8,857 nt of DNA from CAVXAE01 sp044225565 (lineage in GTDB: Bacteria > Pseudomonadota > Gammaproteobacteria > Steroidobacterales > Steroidobacteraceae). The translations under genes and the position numbers were made by a program. Shown piece after piece: positions 7,185-8,857 of the stretch. The notes under the pieces are model-generated. The model was not told the origin of the DNA. It saw only the letters and a list, made by a program, of their open reading frames with translations, and searched no databases. The first letter of the stretch is position 1, and the number at the start of each line of letters is the position of its first letter. The stretch lies in contig JBGAIL010000192.1 in assembly GCA_044225565.1 (NCBI GenBank), positions 1 to 8,857 of the forward strand. The letters run 5' to 3'.

Positions 7185-7487
7185 TCAGTGCGGCGCGCCG
7201 GAGGCGCGCGTCAGTGCCCAGGCCACGATCGTCATCATTGTGCCGCCGCCGACGAGCACCACCCAGACCCGGGTGAGGTTCTTTGCCGCGAACGCCCACA
7301 GGAACACGATGAGATAGACGACGAACGCCAGAAGGTAGGCGAGGGTGAGGCCTTCGTCGTAGTCCCCGCTGGTGAGGAGGGTGAGTGCGACGATGAGCGC
7401 CGACAGCCCCCAGACGAAAAAGTAGCCGCCGCCCACCGCCGCGACGATGCGCAAGGTAACCGGGAGCCAGGGTAGTGATGCAGTCAT
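7185..7487 (-). CDS. DUF3649-type small membrane protein
   Basis: Membrane protein of 100 aa with three hydrophobic spans at about 11-38, 45-68 and 73-93. The GGGYFFVWGLSALI segment in span 1, the LAYLLAFVVYLIVFLWAFAA segment in span 2 and the length fit DUF3649, a family usually annotated as an iron-transport-associated protein and found directly upstream of PepSY membrane proteins. The ATG at 7487 has GGAG 8 bases upstream (7499-7496). It is the first gene of the three-gene operon, and its stop is followed 14 bases later by the PepSY gene. Molecular function is unknown; the iron link comes from the usual genomic company of the family. The operon promoter must lie in the gap shared with the divergent sulfatase. 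Confidence 0.78.
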   Translation of the reverse strand: MTASLPWLPVTLRIVAAVGGGYFFVWGLSALIVALTLLTSGDYDEGLTLAYLLAFVVYLIVFLWAFAAKNLTRVWVVLVGGGTMMTIVAWALTRASGAPH

Positions 7488-7720
7488 GTCTCGAGCTCCA
7501 GACCGCGGCGCGGGGCCGCACGACGTTACGCCGTGGCTGCGGTGGCTGGCTGGGCGAGTAACGGGCCGAGCTTATCATCCTCGGCGAAGTGCCTGAAGCC
7601 CGGGCGGGGCGTTCGTCCCCGGGCGGCGCAGACCGATCGATAACCCTCTCGCGACTGAGCTCGTGACCGCCTCGCCATTATCGTGCGCGTCCGTCATACG
7701 AACCGTGAGCTCGAGCGCGA
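7488..7720. promoter_or_regulatory. Divergent intergenic region with two GC-rich inverted repeats
   Basis: This 233-base gap separates the leftward DUF3649 operon from the rightward sulfatase and should hold both promoters. Visible structures are GCCGAG-N9-CTCGGC (7565-7585) and GCCCGGG-N13-CCCGGGC (7598-7624), which also contains a direct repeat of CCCGGGCGG (7599-7607 and 7618-7626). Only fragments resembling Fur half-sites occur (CATTATC at 7676-7682; TTATCATC at 7572-7579), with no convincing full Fur box. No clear sigma-70 promoter was recognised on either strand, and no gene fits in the gap. Confidence 0.4.
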
Positions 7721-8857
7721 ATGATCACCACCCGAACGATTTTCCCGAGGCCTGCCGTGTCCGCAGTGATCGCAGCCCTGCTCGGCGCGGGCAGCGCCGG
7801 AGTTCTTTCCGCGCAGAGGGCCGAGGCTCAGGAAAGGCCGGGAGCAGCCGTCATCGGCAAGACCTACGCAGAGTCCAGCGAAGCCGCGAAACCCCCGCAG
7901 GTGAAGCCGCGGGAGGGCGCGCCCAACATCATCTGGATCCTGCTGGACGATGTGGGCTTCGGCGCTTCCAGCGCCTTCGGCGGCCCCATCCCCACGCCCA
8001 CATTCGAAAAGCTGGCGAACGCTGGCTTGCGCTACACCAACTTCCATACCACCGGCGTGTGCTCGCCGACGCGCGCGGCGCTCCTCACCGGGCGCAATCA
8101 CCACAAGGTCGGCATGGGCATGTTCCCGCACGACATATTGTCCGCGGAGTTTCCCGGGTACACGGGAAGGCTGCAGCCGAAGGACGGCACCGTCGCGGAG
8201 TATCTGCGCGCGGCCGGCTACAGCACGTATGCACTCGGCAAATGGCATCTCACGCCGGACGCCGAGCTCACCGACCTGGGTCCGTTCGACCGCTGGCCTT
8301 CGGGCAAGGGTTTCGATCATTTCTTCGGCTTCCTGGGCGGCGCCGAGGACCAATACAAGCCGCGCCTCGTCGAGGACAACACCAACGTGGCGCCGGACGG
8401 ACGGCACCTGAACGCGCAGCTGGCGGACAAAGCCATCTCCTACATCGACCGGCAGCGGCAGATCGCGCCCGGGAAGCCCTTCTTTCTCTATTTCGCCACG
8501 GGTGCGGCCCACTCTCCGCACCAGGTGGACCAGCCGTGGCTGGACAAATACAAGGGAAGGTTCGACGCCGGCTGGGACGTGGTGCGCCAGCAGACGCTCG
8601 AGCGGCAGAAGAATCTGGGCATCATTCCAGCCGATGCCAGATTGCTGCCGCGCGACCCGCGCGTGCCCGCGTGGAGCAGCCTGAATGCCGGCCAGAAGAA
8701 AGTCTACTCGCGCTTCGCGGAAGGCTACGGCGCGTTCCTCGAGTACACGGACTGGGAGATCGGGCGCATCGTGGCTCACCTCGAGAGCACGAAGCAGCTC
8801 GAGAACACGGCGATCTTCGTCATCATCGGCGACAACGGCGCGAGCAAGGAGGGCGGC
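7721..8857 (+). CDS. Exported arylsulfatase, formylglycine type (C-terminus cut off)
   Basis: Hydrolyses sulfate esters, probably in the periplasm or outside the cell. The first 379 codons are present and the frame is still open at the window end. Residues 1-36 look like a Sec signal peptide: Arg5 and Arg10, hydrophobic 12-29, likely cleavage after AEA (34-36). Metal ligands Asp76-Asp77 lie in LLDDVGFG. Cys114 in CSPTR (114-118) is the residue oxidised to formylglycine, with Arg118 conserved. GKWH (173-176), His264 in GAAHSPH and Asp371-Asn372 in IGDNG complete the visible active-site motifs. Details such as FGGPIPTPT, FDRWPSGKGFDHFFGFLGG and IPADARLLPRDP match, from memory, the long arylsulfatases of about 750-800 aa, so roughly half is missing. 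The ribosome site is weak. It needs a formylglycine-generating enzyme encoded elsewhere. The natural substrate is unknown. Confidence 0.93.
   Translation, partial: MITTRTIFPRPAVSAVIAALLGAGSAGVLSAQRAEAQERPGAAVIGKTYAESSEAAKPPQVKPREGAPNIIWILLDDVGFGASSAFGGPIPTPTFEKLANAGLRYTNFHTTGVCSPTRAALLTGRNHHKVGMGMFPHDILSAEFPGYTGRLQPKDGTVAEYLRAAGYSTYALGKWHLTPDAELTDLGPFDRWPSGKGFDHFFGFLGGAEDQYKPRLVEDNTNVAPDGRHLNAQLADKAISYIDRQRQIAPGKPFFLYFATGAAHSPHQVDQPWLDKYKGRFDAGWDVVRQQTLERQKNLGIIPADARLLPRDPRVPAWSSLNAGQKKVYSRFAEGYGAFLEYTDWEIGRIVAHLESTKQLENTAIFVIIGDNGASKEGG

Noticed and set aside
5776..7317. Open frame of 513 codons on the + strand across the PepSY and DUF3649 genes
   Set aside because: Its translation is low-complexity and rich in Arg, His and Glu, typical of the antisense of GC-rich membrane genes. 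The - strand reading gives coherent helices, ribosome sites and family matches.
7171..7578. N-terminal extension of the PepSY protein
   Set aside because: The extra residues are Arg-rich and out of frame over the DUF3649 gene; the ATG at 7170 begins right at the conserved His-containing helix and has a good ribosome site.
7565..7690. Fur box upstream of the DUF3649 operon
   Set aside because: Only isolated half-site fragments (CATTATC, TTATCATC) occur, with no array matching the 19-bp consensus, so it is not listed as a site.
7694..8779. Open frame of 361 codons on the - strand opposite the sulfatase
   Set aside because: The + strand encodes a clear sulfatase with all visible catalytic motifs; the antisense frame shows no recognisable domain.

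Overview
The window is dense, GC-rich bacterial chromosome (close to two thirds G+C by eye, with strong G/C third-position bias and long antisense shadow frames). Genes start with GGAG-type ribosome sites and are tightly packed. The gene set fits a soil or water proteobacterium, beta- or gammaproteobacterial (for example Xanthomonadales/Nevskiales-like): an amidase-signature enzyme, an RpiR regulator, a DUF3649-PepSY-DUF3325 membrane operon and a large arylsulfatase. The species cannot be fixed from this stretch.

Left block (30-5118, all + strand): an amidase resembling the NylA (6-aminohexanoate cyclic dimer hydrolase) subgroup, a MurR/RpiR-type regulator, a 12-helix MFS transporter and a class III PLP aminotransferase. 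The transporter stop and aminotransferase start share ATGA. Between regulator and transporter lie a 54-base AT-rich island with nested inverted repeats (probable promoter/operator) and the internally deleted, frameshifted remnant of a second amidase. The block reads as a regulated module for taking up and hydrolysing an amide or lactam, with transamination of the freed amine. The substrate is unknown.

Middle block (5160-7487, all - strand, convergent with the left block): a translationally coupled operon of DUF3649 protein, PepSY-type membrane protein and DUF3325 protein. Operons of this type usually accompany TonB-dependent siderophore receptors, but no receptor gene is next to this one.

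Right block (7721 to window end, + strand, divergent from the middle block): the first 379 residues of an exported arylsulfatase with an intact CSPTR formylglycine motif, cut by the window edge. The 233-base divergent gap holds two GC-rich inverted repeats and presumably both promoters.

The items most worth following up are the decayed amidase copy beside its intact relative, the palindromic island after the regulator, and the aminotransferase, which appears to lack the usual carboxylate-binding arginine. No RNA gene, insertion sequence or CRISPR array was seen.
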